Below are positions 36,973-47,453 of a stretch of DNA of 64,000 nt, one piece after another (within the stretch, counting starts at the first letter, position 1; each line of letters starts with the position of its first letter). The notes under the pieces were generated by a model that searched no databases, was not told where the DNA came from, and worked only from the letters and a program-made list of their open reading frames with translations. Source of the stretch: Actinomucor elegans (Eukaryota; Mucoromycota; Mucoromycetes; Mucorales; Mucoraceae); contig JAMSLZ010000009.1 in assembly GCA_026027325.1 (NCBI GenBank), positions 1,426,001 through 1,490,000 on the forward strand, read 5' to 3'. The position numbers and the translations under genes are program-made.

Positions 36973-37687
36973 ACAACAGTGTTAGAGGACTTGGAAAAAA
37001 ACTTAAATGTATCCCTTGGCTAAAATTTTCTTTCCCTGAATTATTTTTGCGGAAAATGTAGGTCTCAAGTTGAAAGTTTGAGACCAACAACCAATAAATC
37101 CGATTTTTATCAAAGAAAACTATTGATTTGAAGGAATAAACGATTCTATTACTTATATCATTCGATACACGGTTACATTTCCAAAGGACTTTATTAACAC
37201 GTCTTTTATGTATTTAAACATTCGATTATTCGAATCTCTCATTAAAACGAGTCAGGAAACGCTTGGCTTATTGAATTTCAATGACTGGACCATTTCTGGC
37301 TGATTAAAATGCGAGAATCAACAATTTTCATCTTGGACTAAATAATAATAATAATAATAATAATAAACGCTTCACTTAAGTGCAAGTTTAATAATAAAAA
37401 AAAAACGTTTAGATACATGTACAGCGTTTTAATAAACTTGTGAAGAATTTCATTGTACCATCTAATGATGTAGATTAGGTTTTTTATTTGTAGGAATTTA
37501 CAGAACTTCCTTGGATGAAGGTTCAATTTTTACTTTTATTTTATGATGAGTATGTTGTATTTAATACATATATAGAATAGATACTTGGACATATCCTTAA
37601 ATAAAGTAATTCCATGCTGATTAAAAACTATGTCTTTATCTGATTTTCCCACTTTTTACGAATTTTTCTGCTTCTCCAGCTCAAATT

Positions 37688-37725
37688 CGTCGACCGAATC
37701 AAGTTTAATATCGCATCTAAAGATT
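37688..37725 (-). repeat. Dispersed repeat copy (partial)
   Basis: Minus strand reads TTTAGATGCGATATTAAACT then TGATTCGGTCGACG. Confidence 0.5.
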
Positions 37726-38024
37726 ATTATATGATCACGAGAAAGCATTACATCTACTGGGATTATAGAATGACAGAAGTACTACGAATATAACGTATGT
37801 TGATTATTGGCTGCAAAATACATGCATTTCAAATAATCTCGATGTAGCTTTCTTGACTGATCATAGTCCAATATCATATGTAATCACTCGTAAATGTTCA
37901 AAATGAACTGTTATGTCAATTATATTTTTTTTTTCTCTAAGCTAGATTATATAGATATATTTTGCTAACCAATAATTAACTGCAAACGATGTATTCTCAT
38001 GTAGTTTATATGTAATGATCAATA

Positions 38025-38090
38025 TATTTTTCAGAAAATCTTGGTCAAATGTCGCATCTAAGTAGCGAATAGTCCATATTCAGCACAAGT
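38025..38090 (-). repeat. Dispersed repeat copy
   Basis: Minus strand reads TGCTGAATATGGACTATTCG, CTACTTAGATGCGACATTTG, ACCAAGATTTTCTGAAAAAT. Confidence 0.72.
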
Positions 38091-38551
38091 TGCAGTATTA
38101 GTTCTGAAAACTTGATACCTTGATTAAATTTGTTTCTTGTCGATGCCTGTTAACGAATAACAATTATATTCCAATAGTTGTATTTTACATTATACAATGC
38201 TTTGAATTTCTCAATACCTAATGATATGGCGGAAATGCTTTCTTATTATCACATTGAATCAAAATAATGGGAGCTGTTGAGAAAAACGTTTTTTTTTTTT
38301 GCACTAAAAAGCGTGTGATTTAATCCAAGTCCCCTCAATCACCTGCTATGTACGAGTCTCAAGGGAACCATTCTATATATATATATATTTAGGATAGTGT
38401 CTAGGATGAAACAATATGTACAGTCATGTTTGCTTTTTAAAGTTCATTGTAAAGACATCTTTGGTAGTTTGGCTCAATTTTTAGTACTCAATTTCATCTT
38501 TCAAGTACAGTGGAAATTTCATAAATGCCAAATTAGTTTATTAAATCTTTA

Positions 38552-39245
38552 TTAATCTTCATCGTCTGGTAGTTTTTGATGCATTACGTCTCCAGCATGG
38601 TAATAATGCTGTGCTCTTTTTCGTTCAAATTCCTCATGTCGTTTTCGAGCTATATACACCAAAGGTTAATGTGCAGAACGATAGAAATTCTTTTTTTTTT
38701 TTGTTATTACCTGCTTCTTCTTCATCTCTTCTTTCCTTTTCTTCGGCTTTTTGCCATTCGTCTGGATCGTTGTTACCTAAAGATAACATGACGTGCCCAC
38801 TCCCTTCATGGCTAGCACCTAAATCAAAATCATCAGGTTCTTCATTAGCTGCAGCTCTCAAGCTTTCAGGCAAAACTAGTAAGCAAGTTTGGTCAGAATT
38901 AAAAAAATAAGGCTTCAACTACATGCAAAAGTACCTTCTAGATTGGTCACTTTGTTCGTTACTGGGTCATACCGAATAAAAGGTGTGTTAGGCTCATTCA
39001 CTTTCATTTGTACTTGCTGCTTTTGCTTCTCGGTAAGCTGCAGTTTGTTTTCATCCCATTTTATTCTATATGCAAAGTTTGCTCAATAAAGGCACTGTCA
39101 TTTAAATACTGTGAGATACTTGCTTATGCTCTGGTGTTTCATGCGCTTCATACTCGTACGACTTTTGGAGAATACCTTTCGTAGGGGACTTGACTGCGTT
39201 GGTTGTAAAGTGAGCTTCTGGCTCTAGGTCAGAATTGTGAGACAT
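38552..39245 (-). CDS. GLC8: Protein phosphatase inhibitor 2 (IPP-2/Glc8 type)
   Basis: Four exons (39124..39245, 38935..39065, 38711..38875, 38552..38649) give 171 residues. Inhibitor 2 binds and regulates protein phosphatase 1. The three classic elements are visible: KSPTKGILQKS near the N-terminus, KIKWDENKLQLTE, and the C-terminal FERKRAQHYYHAGD helix; the middle is acidic (EEPDDFDLGASHEG). The first intron (39066..39123) reads AA/GCAAGT at the donor, a GC-AG intron; only this splice joins EH to KIKWDE in frame. It lies next to the B55 and CDK10-like genes and points against the latter, with 742 bases between their starts. Confidence 0.88.
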
Positions 39246-39987
39246 TTTTCGAAATAAAAGAAAAGAATCATGCAGAACTATCAGAGGTTACGGATTTTTA
39301 ACAATTTAGCTGTCATTCAACCCGAGGCTGGGAACCTGTGTTTGAAGTTGTAATAAAACTAGATGTTTAATTGGGAAGCTGGTATTCTAATTATCCAATT
39401 GAAAGGTTGCATTGAGAGAAACGGCATCTGATCTATCCAATAGCAGATTGCACATTCAGTTCGGAGCCTACACATTTGATAACGGCTTAAACTTACAAAT
39501 TCTAAAGTAAATTGCTACTAGTCATATGTTGGTTTATCAACTTTTTTTTTTTTAAAAAAAAAAAACCTGTTAAAAAAGTAAGCCTTCTTTTGATTGGTAC
39601 ACCTCATATAGAAGAAATAGTAGTAATATTTTAAATTATATGTAAAGATAGTTGCTGGTCAGAACTTTCTGTGGTTTGATTTCATAAAATAGTTTTACAT
39701 AAGCTTTATGTGGCTAAAAAAGTACTTTATTATCCATCTATCTATCTGTGTATATATATATATTGTAAAGTTTGAGTTTGATTTTCATTTCTCCAAGTTA
39801 GTTTTGGGTTTTCATAAGGCTATCCATCGATCAGAATTTGTCTTCTTTGTACACCATTCAATCGCCGCCTGCCAATCCAGTATCAGTTTGAAGCGGACAC
39901 TACTCAAATGCTGTAATATTAAAGATTGGCCGGCTAAAATTCAGATTGTTCTTTTTTATACTCGTATCATTACAAAGTTCGACTCGA
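39246..39987. promoter_or_regulatory. Divergent promoter region with T-run/A-run palindrome
   Basis: Between the inhibitor-2 gene (minus) and the CDK10-like gene (plus). A run of about 12 T followed by about 12 A lies at 39541-39566. No gene seen. Confidence 0.4.
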
Positions 39988-41451
39988 ATGACGGAATCGC
40001 CTCCACAAAATCGTAATACCAAGCTAACTACAGTAAAAGGAACGACGATCGAGTGCAATGAAACACCGTTTTTTGGTAGTTGTCGAGATGTGGAAGATTT
40101 TCAGAAACTGAATCGAGTGGGTGAAGGCACCTATGGTGTAGTATAGTAAGGATAATCCAGATCTTTACATGCTGTGTAGTAACAAGTTATAATAGCCGAG
40201 TTAGAGATTCAAAAACAAAACAAATTGTAGCACTCAAGAAAATTAGAATGGAAAGAGAAACAGACGGCATGCCTGTTTCAAGTTTACGAGAAATCAGTAT
40301 TTTGAAACGCATGAAGCATCAGAATATTGTTAATGTGACCGATGTTGCTGTGGGACCACGTTTAGAATCTATATTTTTAGTCATGGAGTATTGTGAACAA
40401 GTACGAGGATCTTACTTTTTTGAAAGAGTATGTTATTGATCAAGCATTTTGAATAGGATCTTGGAAGCTTGCTTGATATGGTGTCTACACCTTACACTGC
40501 ATCAGAAAGTAAGCCATCCATTGGTACATGGCATGAAATACTTACTTTTTAATTAATAGTCAAGTGCTTGATGCTTCAATTGCTGAAAGGGCTAGAGTAC
40601 TGCCACAGTCATTCTATTATCCACCGAGATCTTAAAATGTCAAATTTGTTACTAACCTCGAAAGGTTTATTGAAGATAGGTAAGCGGGCAGTTATAATCG
40701 CGATCCAGAGATCAACAGAGCATTTAACGCGTCTTTTTTGAATTTAGCTGATTTTGGTCTTGCTAGAACACTCAGTCTACCGGGTAAACCAATGACACCC
40801 AATGTAGTGACTCTCTGGTATAGAGCGCCCGAGGTGTTATTTGGTGACAGCAATTACACAACAGCTATTGACTTGTGGTCTGCAGGATGTATAATGGGCG
40901 AATTGATGCAACACAAGCCGTTATTGCCGGGAAATACAGAGCAAGCCCAATTAGACCTGATTGTTAAGCTGCTCGGCTCACCTAATGATACCATCTGGCC
41001 TGGATTCAGTAAACTACCTTCTGCTAAACTACTTGTATTGCCAGATCAAAGGTACACTCAAAACAAGATGTAATCATTCCACTTGGAACTAATAATATTT
41101 TCACGATAGCTATAGTAACATTAAAGAAGTGTTTCCTCGATATAGTGAAAATACATTAGGTTTACTTGCTGGATTACTTACGTATAATCCAAGATCTCGC
41201 CTAAATGTTAAGCAAGCTATGGCGCATGCTTACTTTCAAGAAGCTCCTAGAGCGCAAGACCCATCATTACTACCAACATATCCAGAAGTAAGAAATCAAC
41301 TAGCTGAACGAGAAAGGTGGGTAACTAGTAATCATGATACTTTAAAATACTGATTTATTATAATAGTAAAAGACGTGCCCATGAAGAGGAAAGAAAAAGA
41401 CGCGCTATTAGAGAAGAAAATGACCCTGCACATAAAAAGAAGAGAAAATAA
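39988..41451 (+). CDS. CDK10: CDK10-like cyclin-dependent kinase
   Basis: Seven exons (39988..40145, 40196..40400, 40457..40508, 40560..40679, 40748..41051, 41110..41316, 41367..41451) give 376 residues. Kinase landmarks: glycine loop [10 protein letters not shown], lysine in [16 protein letters not shown]-like helix [12 protein letters not shown], catalytic [19 protein letters not shown], activation loop [17 protein letters not shown]. The entry sequence [20 protein letters not shown], the hinge MEYCEQDLGSLLD and the end ([20 protein letters not shown], then a lysine/arginine-rich tail) point to the CDK10 branch rather than CDK11 or Cdc2. CDK10 acts with cyclin M/L-type partners in animals; fungal function is little known. 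All intron phases agree. Confidence 0.85.
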
Positions 41452-41793
41452 TCTTACAATAAAAAAGTATGTAAATATATGTACGGGTTGACTATAGAAA
41501 CATATTTCGCTTTATGCGTCAGCTGTATAGCCTACAGGCATTCATGAATGGGTTACATGCTCTTGTTCTTTTTAAGTTTTTCTGACATTTTAATAAATGC
41601 AGAAATTTATAGGCTATTCTATGATTATTGTAATTCCAAGACTCAACTTGGCTGTCTTTTTCTACACGCAAATCTTCATGAATTTAAAGTGCTATGGGAC
41701 GTTATGTATATCATTCGATGCAGAATTTAATTGTGTATAAAGTTTGTTAGAATGGTTTTTTATTGGGGCGTTACTTTTCAATATTAAAGAGAC

Positions 41794-41840
<47 letters not shown>

Positions 41841-42523
41841 CACTCCATTACTCACCAATCGACTAAAAGATGGTTGTTAAACATCACAGGTAGATGGTTT
41901 GAAAATTGGCATAGTCGGTACATTCACAAGTGCAAATGACTTCAGTTGATCCTAATTTAATACCATATCTGATTAGTAGTTTATACTATGAGCGTACTGA
42001 AGCTTCTGTTCAATATTATTGGACTTCAATTCGTTGAACAACTGGGGCAGATTGGTGAATTATAACCTGGTTTATTTAGCCAAATGACCTTGATTTTCTT
42101 GATTTAATGATATACTAGAGACCCCAATATTGCTAAATGTGTGCATTGACTTGAGATTATCTGAAGGCCAATCGTGTAGTTTTTGTATGCAGGTGAATCT
42201 CACCAGGATAAATATGAGCGTTTATTCGTAAATGGAAAAATGGAAGGGTATGAGCGAACTTTTATATACATTGGGCATTGGGGGGGGTGCTACTAATTTT
42301 ATTCTGATATGGAGTGTGTTGAATTATTTTGCAAAAATGCGCTCCTTGAAGAAGTTGATGAGTTGTATTCCAAGTCTGGTGTACTTTGCTTTGGTTCATA
42401 TCGAGCTAATTTGGTCATTAGTAAAATCTAGTTTTCATGTATAGAACTTACAAGAAGCATATCTGGTGCGTCTACTAGGACTCTAGCAAAAAATGTTAGT
42501 CCGTCCTTGCTGCATTGTCCATC
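41452..42523. other. Intergenic with 41-base poly-T and a possible gene fragment
   Basis: An uninterrupted T-run covers 41796-41836. Between about 42178 and 42440 one plus frame reads almost continuously (for example GYERTFIYIGHWGGCY and SKSGVLCFGSYRANLVISKI) but is broken by a stop at 42294-42296; a G8 run at about 42280 may mark a frameshift. No family recognised. Confidence 0.4.
41796..41836 (+). repeat. 41-base poly-T tract
   Basis: Uninterrupted T-run about 345 bases past the CDK10-like stop; could be a retroposed poly-A tail on the minus strand or a nucleosome-excluding tract. Confidence 0.8.
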
Positions 42524-43621
42524 TCATTGTACCTTATCACTATGCAAATCCATGACATAATCTGAATTTGCATGTAAAGCTTCTCTCTCATACTTTTCCT
42601 TTTCTGCCCCACTTAAGCGACTCCATCGTTCAAAGGCGATAAAAGATATATCAGATAAACGCATGCCTTGGTACTCGACTTTCAATTCATTTAGGAATTC
42701 ATCAAAAGCCGTTACAGGCTTCGAAGGCACATGTTGCTTTCTTTTCCGTTGGCTAGTATCATGGCCACGAACTCTGCGGTTATCCTGGTTATTCAGATCA
42801 CTTGCCCTGCTGAAAAACATCGTCGGCTGTGTTCCTGGTTTAGGTGTTTGTGATAAAGCTATGACAACAAGTTTTAGTTTTATATGTGCGTCAAGCATAT
42901 ATTGGCCTTACCGGGCTCTTCATAGCCATAATTGATGATTATGGGCGTTGAAGTAGGAACGCCTCGAGCAGTAGCTATAGCTCTTTGAAGTAGCTAGAAA
43001 AAGATTTGTTATTCTGTCTGTCATTATATAAATACCAAAACTATAGAACCACTTCACAATACCTACTCGTCTATGTCCCCGCTTCACATTAAGTGACACT
43101 AAATCTGATTCGGTTATATCAAACAGCTGGAACAAGCTATAAGTTACTCATTTTTTCATATGTGAAAAAAGCAGAACTTACTGATAATAATCGATCAAAT
43201 CCTTCTGAAACAAAGACACCATAGTATTGAGAGAGTCTATATCTCTGCAAGAATTCTCTCAATTGTTCTAGACAATTATTCTCAATAAGATTATGATCAT
43301 TCACAGCTTCAGTTCTCATTTCTAAATGATTTATATAAACCGAGAAAGAATCAGGATATGCTTTTAAATTACAGCTGGCAACCAGTAACATATTACCTTT
43401 ATTGTTACTCTGATTGTATTAATCTCGAAAGACTTTAAGGAAAAAAAATATATATATATATATAATATAAAGGGTAAAGTAGGTTTGCTTCGATTGCTGA
43501 GACCAAAATTATATATCCAGCTCAAGGATGAATGGTCTACAAAGGTTCGAGAAGATTTTATTACCAAATCTGATGCATTTGAAAGTTTGGTTTCACTATT
43601 GACGCTCTTTGAATCAACCAT
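42524..43621 (-). CDS. SAM-domain plus HMG-box DNA-binding protein
   Basis: Model of five exons (43434..43621, 43182..43374, 43067..43126, 42912..42993, 42524..42858), 285 residues. The SAM domain is built by splicing: LEQLREFLQRYRLSQYYGVF, SEGFDRLLS, then LFDITESDLVSLNVKRGHRR and LLQRAIATARG. The C-terminal HMG box reads KPVTAFDEFLNELKVEYQGM, ISFIAFERWSRLSGAEKEKY, with a basic linker upstream (GHDTSQRKRKQHVPSKP). HMG boxes bend DNA; SAM domains mediate oligomerisation or partner binding. The first exon and its GTCTTT donor are doubtful; translation could start further downstream. The gene is divergent from the C2H2 factor. The flanking genes are not those known for Mucoralean sex loci, so a mating-type role is not suggested. 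Confidence 0.72.
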
Positions 43622-44118
43622 ACAAAGTAGCAGATTTTGTGATGGATGGTTTTGAGGAAAAGAAAGAAAGCTTCTTGATCTCGATATGTGACTTTTGTGT
43701 GACTCGCTTTTAGAGATATATAGGAATCTCCTAACAAAATAGAGATATTAAGGACTCCTAAGCCCTTGAACTCGTGTTTCTTTGAAGGAATTGACGTTTA
43801 GTCTCGATTCCTATTCTAGCTTTTTGCATAAAAGAGACTTGCATTATTCTAAATCCAACTCCTTTCTTATTTAACGTTGTCTAATAAGCTATACTTATAA
43901 GTGTTTATTGGATTTTAGACGAGATGAATCACTTGTTTTAGAAAGTGGACTGAACACAAGTACAAGTCGATCAAGAACCCTTAGTCCTTAGTCAATACTA
44001 TCCCTTAATTATCATTATTTTTATTTTTATTTTTTTATTTTTTTATTTTTTTGCTGTTATAAAGTTGCTCTTCTTTTTTTTTATCATACATTTGTTATCT
44101 TTTTCTTTATTTCTTTCA
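43622..44118. promoter_or_regulatory. Divergent promoter between two transcription-factor-like genes
   Basis: Contains related short elements (GGAATCTCCTAA at about 43711 and GGACTCCTAAG at about 43751), and a TTTTTA repeat leading into the pyrimidine-rich leader of the C2H2 gene (about 44013-44110). Function inferred from position only. Confidence 0.4.
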
Positions 44119-45306
44119 ATGTCTTCTTCTTGCGTTCAACAAGCCTATCAAGATCCTTTATCTCATGATGGCCAGAACATAAGATATGTAAATCCAAGCT
44201 CCATTACCCAGCCTCAACAGCAACAGAACCCATACGATTATTATACGAAAAGACAGCAACCTCATCAGAGAAGATTTAGTTACACCAGCATGTTATCGGA
44301 CCCTGAGCAATGCTATCTTCCTACTATATCTAACTCATCACCTTCCAATGACAGCGAAGATTATAGTAGTGCTCAGCAAGAGCCACCGACAACTGTAGTG
44401 AGTCCAGCCTCAGTTGCTTCTTTCATCGATCCTATCTTTGTTGATTTACAAACTAAACATCACCAGGCTGGTCTTTATCATCATCATCAACAGCACTCTA
44501 TACTAATGGACCATCGATCACCTCTCCACCACCATCAATCTATTCAATACTATGATCCTCACCAAAAAAGCTTTAACCAACACAATGGCAATATGTTCAA
44601 CCATCACCACCATCGCAATTCTTCACCTATGATCCATCAACAGTCACAAGCCGGATATCCTATCAGTAGTCTATGCTCCACACCAACACCCACTTCAGCT
44701 ACCATTATGCCTCATCACAACCATGAAAAATACTCTTCGCGTCCAATGACGCCTGTTTCCCCTCCTCTTATCGTCAAAGACAACCATTTCATTGCGCCTG
44801 AGGACCAAAATGCCTCAGCTGAAGCAAATGCTGCGGGTGCTGCAAGTAAAATTAAGAAAACACCTCGCTCTCGAGGCCGTCGAGTCTCTAATATTCCAGG
44901 CTGCGGTGCTCGCATGTTTACATGTAAAATGGACAACTGTGGTAAAGTTTTCAAGCGTTCTGAGCACCTTAAACGACATGTTCGATCCATTCATACTCTA
45001 GAAAAACGTAAGTAATGCATCATTTGCTATTGAATCATTGACTGACTTGTAAAAATAGCTTTTGAATGTCCTTATCAAAGCTGCAATAAGCGATTCTCTA
45101 GATCTGATAATTTGAACCAGCATATTCGTATTCATCGTCACACAAATACTGGTAACAAGGCAGGCTCTACATCAAAGACATCATCATCGAAACATCATAA
45201 GCAATTGAATACAGCGGATATTCACCATAATTTACATTATAATACTAATGCTTCTGCTAATGGTAGTACCAATAGCAATAGCAGTACTTTTTCAAATTTT
45301 ATTTAA
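44119..45306 (+). CDS. C2H2 zinc-finger transcription factor (Msn2/Ste12-C2H2-like fingers)
   Basis: Exons 44119..45007 and 45059..45306 give 378 residues. A long disordered N-terminus, rich in H, Q, S and P (His-rich blocks such as YHHHQQHS and NHHHHRNSS), precedes two adjacent C2H2 fingers: FTCKMDNCGKVFKRSEHLKR then HVRSIH (about residues 267-292), and FECPYQSCNKRFSRSDNLNQ then HIRIH (about 298-323). The intron falls in the linker between the fingers. The RSEHLKRH...RSDNLNQH pair is the arrangement of fungal stress/development regulators recognising CCCCT-like sites. Which regulator this is cannot be told from two fingers. The start is placed at the MSSSCVQQAY methionine since the preceding hydrophobic in-frame codons look like leader. 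Confidence 0.85.
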
Positions 45307-45743
45307 TACTTGCTCATGCGTTTTCCAATACACCATATAGTTCAATACTATTAATACTATGATCATTTATTCGTTCTTTTCCTTCAAAAAACATAATAAT
45401 ATTTACAAATATCAGTAATAATACCAATAATAATAATGTTATATATGCATCTCAACAAGTATAGTCTTTTTCCTTTTGTGTATTTTGTGCTATACTGGGT
45501 ATAATACACGCTCAAATCAAGAATAGCCTCCTATGGTTTCTAACTATCTACTACTGCCATTCCCCTATCTGCTTAGGGAGTGCATCAGATATATCTTGTT
45601 TTGGTATTTAAGCATCATACTTCTGTCACTTAATATGTACACTAACAAAGTGTCAATCAAATCATTTAAAGTCTAGTGTTAGGAGCTATGATTATACAAT
45701 AAGATCTTCAATATATTATTAGATGGATAGGAGATATCTAATA
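45307..45743. other. Intergenic, no gene seen
   Basis: 3' flank of the C2H2 gene and 5' flank of the DNA transposon, ending in its TA target site at 45742-45743. Nothing else is recognisable. Confidence 0.5.
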
Positions 45744-45770
45744 TAGTCGTTTTCAAAAATTATCTCCCCG
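45744..45770. repeat. Left terminal inverted repeat
   Basis: Begins TAGTCGTTTTCAAAAATTAT and ends CTCCCCG; preceded by target-site TA. Confidence 0.85.
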
Positions 45771-45896
45771 AAATTCTTCATTTTTTTAAAAAAAGCCATT
45801 GCTCCTTAAAAAAAAAAGACAAAAATCTAACTACTTGAGTTTCATTAGTATTTTTTTTACCTTAATTGTTTTCATTAATCATATTCAGTTAAAAAA

Positions 45897-47246
45897 ATGC
45901 AATCTCCCATTGGAACAACAACAAATGTACATTTATCAAATGACGTTTACAAGATTTTGACCCATGTTTATGGTATTCTTTTGAAAACAAAATTTGAAGA
46001 CAGAAAGTATCGCGACCTTAAAAAACGGGACCTTCTAATGAAGGTCTGTGGTGTTTCTGAACATGTCGCAAGAAAGGCCATTCATATGTATAATCACCCT
46101 GCGGAAGCTTCCGAATATAAACCTGTTGGTCGACCAAGACGTTCTCTTGATCCGGAATATAGTTCTGCCGTAGAAGAAATCATTCTTTATAACAACGAAA
46201 GTGGCAAAATCAATACAGTTAAACGGACGATGAAGATGCTAGAAGACTCTTATAATATTAAGGTTTCATATAATATACTTTTACGGGATATTCATATTTT
46301 GGGTTTTAAGTATGAAAAGGGTATTAGAAGAAACATCCTTCATGATTCATCTACAAACATGCTATACAGAGAACTATATGTTAATCAGCGTTTGGCTAAT
46401 ATTAACGACAAATTCAACCCCAATCAACCTGAATTATTTCTTGACGAGTCTTACTGTCATATAGATCATTCTACAGGACGTACCTGGGTAAGGCCACGGG
46501 GTGTTGTAAACGAAAGCGGAAGAAAGCCGATACTTGTAATATTCGCCGCCTTCATTGTCTTCAAAGAGGGTCACAAGCGAAAAGCAGAAATCATCCAAGA
46601 AAGTGTGAATGTATGGCCTGTCCAAGATAACAAAAATCTATATACTGACTATCATGGACACTTTAATGCTGAGAAGTTCGAGCGTTTGTTTGATACTATC
46701 TGTCACGCAATCCAACCCTATGGCTCTTGTATCATTCATATGGACGGCGCATCTTATCACAAACGTCGAATAAATCCAGTACCGACTGCTGCATCAACTA
46801 AGAGCGAGATCATCAATTGGTTTTTGCAAAATAATCTTTTGGTGCCTTCCAGCGATGCAATAGGTAAAGTGCCTACAAAAAAGACACTTTTGCAAGCTAT
46901 AAAAGATTTGCGAATAAAGCCTCAATTCGCATGCTACAATATTTCTACTCTTCATGGGCATAGATTACTATTTACTCCTCCATATCATCCAGAGGTGCAG
47001 CCAATCGAGAGGGTATGGGCAATGGTGAAAAATCCGATTGCCTATAATCCTGATCCTGAGGAGACAGCTTCTACTTTGAGAGAAAAGTTGGTAAGCTCAT
47101 TAAAAAATGTACCAGAAAAATCGCTTCTCTCTGCTTGGAAAAAGAGCGTCTTACAGTGCATAACCTATCAAGATGAATTCCATAATGTAGATAATACTGT
47201 AGACCTCGATGAAGTTGATGAAGACATAGAAATGGACTCTAGCTGA
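45897..47246 (+). CDS. IS630/Tc1-superfamily DDE transposase with long D-E spacer
   Basis: 449 residues, single exon. Catalyses cut-and-paste transposition. An N-terminal helix-turn-helix region with a GRPR-like hinge (KPVGRPRRSL, about residues 75-84) is followed by the DDE domain: D183 in LFLDESYCH, D283 in IIHMDGASYHK, and E371 in PPYHPEVQPIERVWAMVK. HMDGASYH and PIERVWA are typical of the superfamily. D283 and E371 are 87 residues apart, against about 34-41 in classic Tc1/mariner; the extra segment contains STKSEIINWFLQNN and KTLLQAIKDLR helices. A long spacer is known from the Sailor (DD82E) type, to which this may be related. Acidic C-terminal tail (DLDEVDEDIEMD). No stops or frameshifts: potentially active. 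Confidence 0.92.
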   Translation: MQSPIGTTTNVHLSNDVYKILTHVYGILLKTKFEDRKYRDLKKRDLLMKVCGVSEHVARKAIHMYNHPAEASEYKPVGRPRRSLDPEYSSAVEEIILYNNESGKINTVKRTMKMLEDSYNIKVSYNILLRDIHILGFKYEKGIRRNILHDSSTNMLYRELYVNQRLANINDKFNPNQPELFLDESYCHIDHSTGRTWVRPRGVVNESGRKPILVIFAAFIVFKEGHKRKAEIIQESVNVWPVQDNKNLYTDYHGHFNAEKFERLFDTICHAIQPYGSCIIHMDGASYHKRRINPVPTAASTKSEIINWFLQNNLLVPSSDAIGKVPTKKTLLQAIKDLRIKPQFACYNISTLHGHRLLFTPPYHPEVQPIERVWAMVKNPIAYNPDPEETASTLREKLVSSLKNVPEKSLLSAWKKSVLQCITYQDEFHNVDNTVDLDEVDEDIEMDSS

Positions 47247-47426
47247 GTTTAAATGCGTTTTTTTTTTCTCGAAATCTTCATTTTTTCATGTTCTTGAAAT
47301 AAAATAAAGTTGATAATAATGAAGCATTTTTTTTCATCTCGGAATAAATCGCAGTGATAGTACCATCGATTGACACTAGTTTTTTAAAAAAATATTATAT
47401 TTTCGTTGAAAAAAGCCAAAAAGTTG

Positions 47427-47453
47427 CGGGGAGGAATTTTTTAAAAACAACTC
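47427..47453. repeat. Right terminal inverted repeat
   Basis: Reads CGGGGAGGAATTTTTTAAAA then ACAACTC, followed by target-site TA; reverse complement matches the left end. Confidence 0.85.

Larger units (their letters stand above)
36339..38551. other. Intergenic, several repeat copies, no gene seen
   Basis: 2.2 kb of convergent intergenic DNA with at least four copies of the dispersed repeat, an (AAT)n microsatellite near 37342-37366 and AT dinucleotide runs near 38376-38390. Confidence 0.65.
45744..47453 (+). mobile_element. Complete IS630/Tc1-superfamily DNA transposon
   Basis: The element is about 1.71 kb. Its imperfect 27-base terminal inverted repeats (45744-45770 and 47427-47453) match at about 21 positions and share the core CTCCCCG. 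It is flanked by TA on both sides (45742-45743 and 47454-47455), the target duplication expected of this superfamily. It carries one intact, intronless transposase gene. The ends, target site and open frame together suggest a recent insertion. Confidence 0.88.

Noticed and set aside
42524..45306. HMG-box gene as part of a Mucoralean sex (mating-type) locus
   Set aside because: The neighbouring genes are not the triose-phosphate transporter and RNA helicase that flank known sex loci, and the protein has a SAM domain not typical of SexM/SexP.
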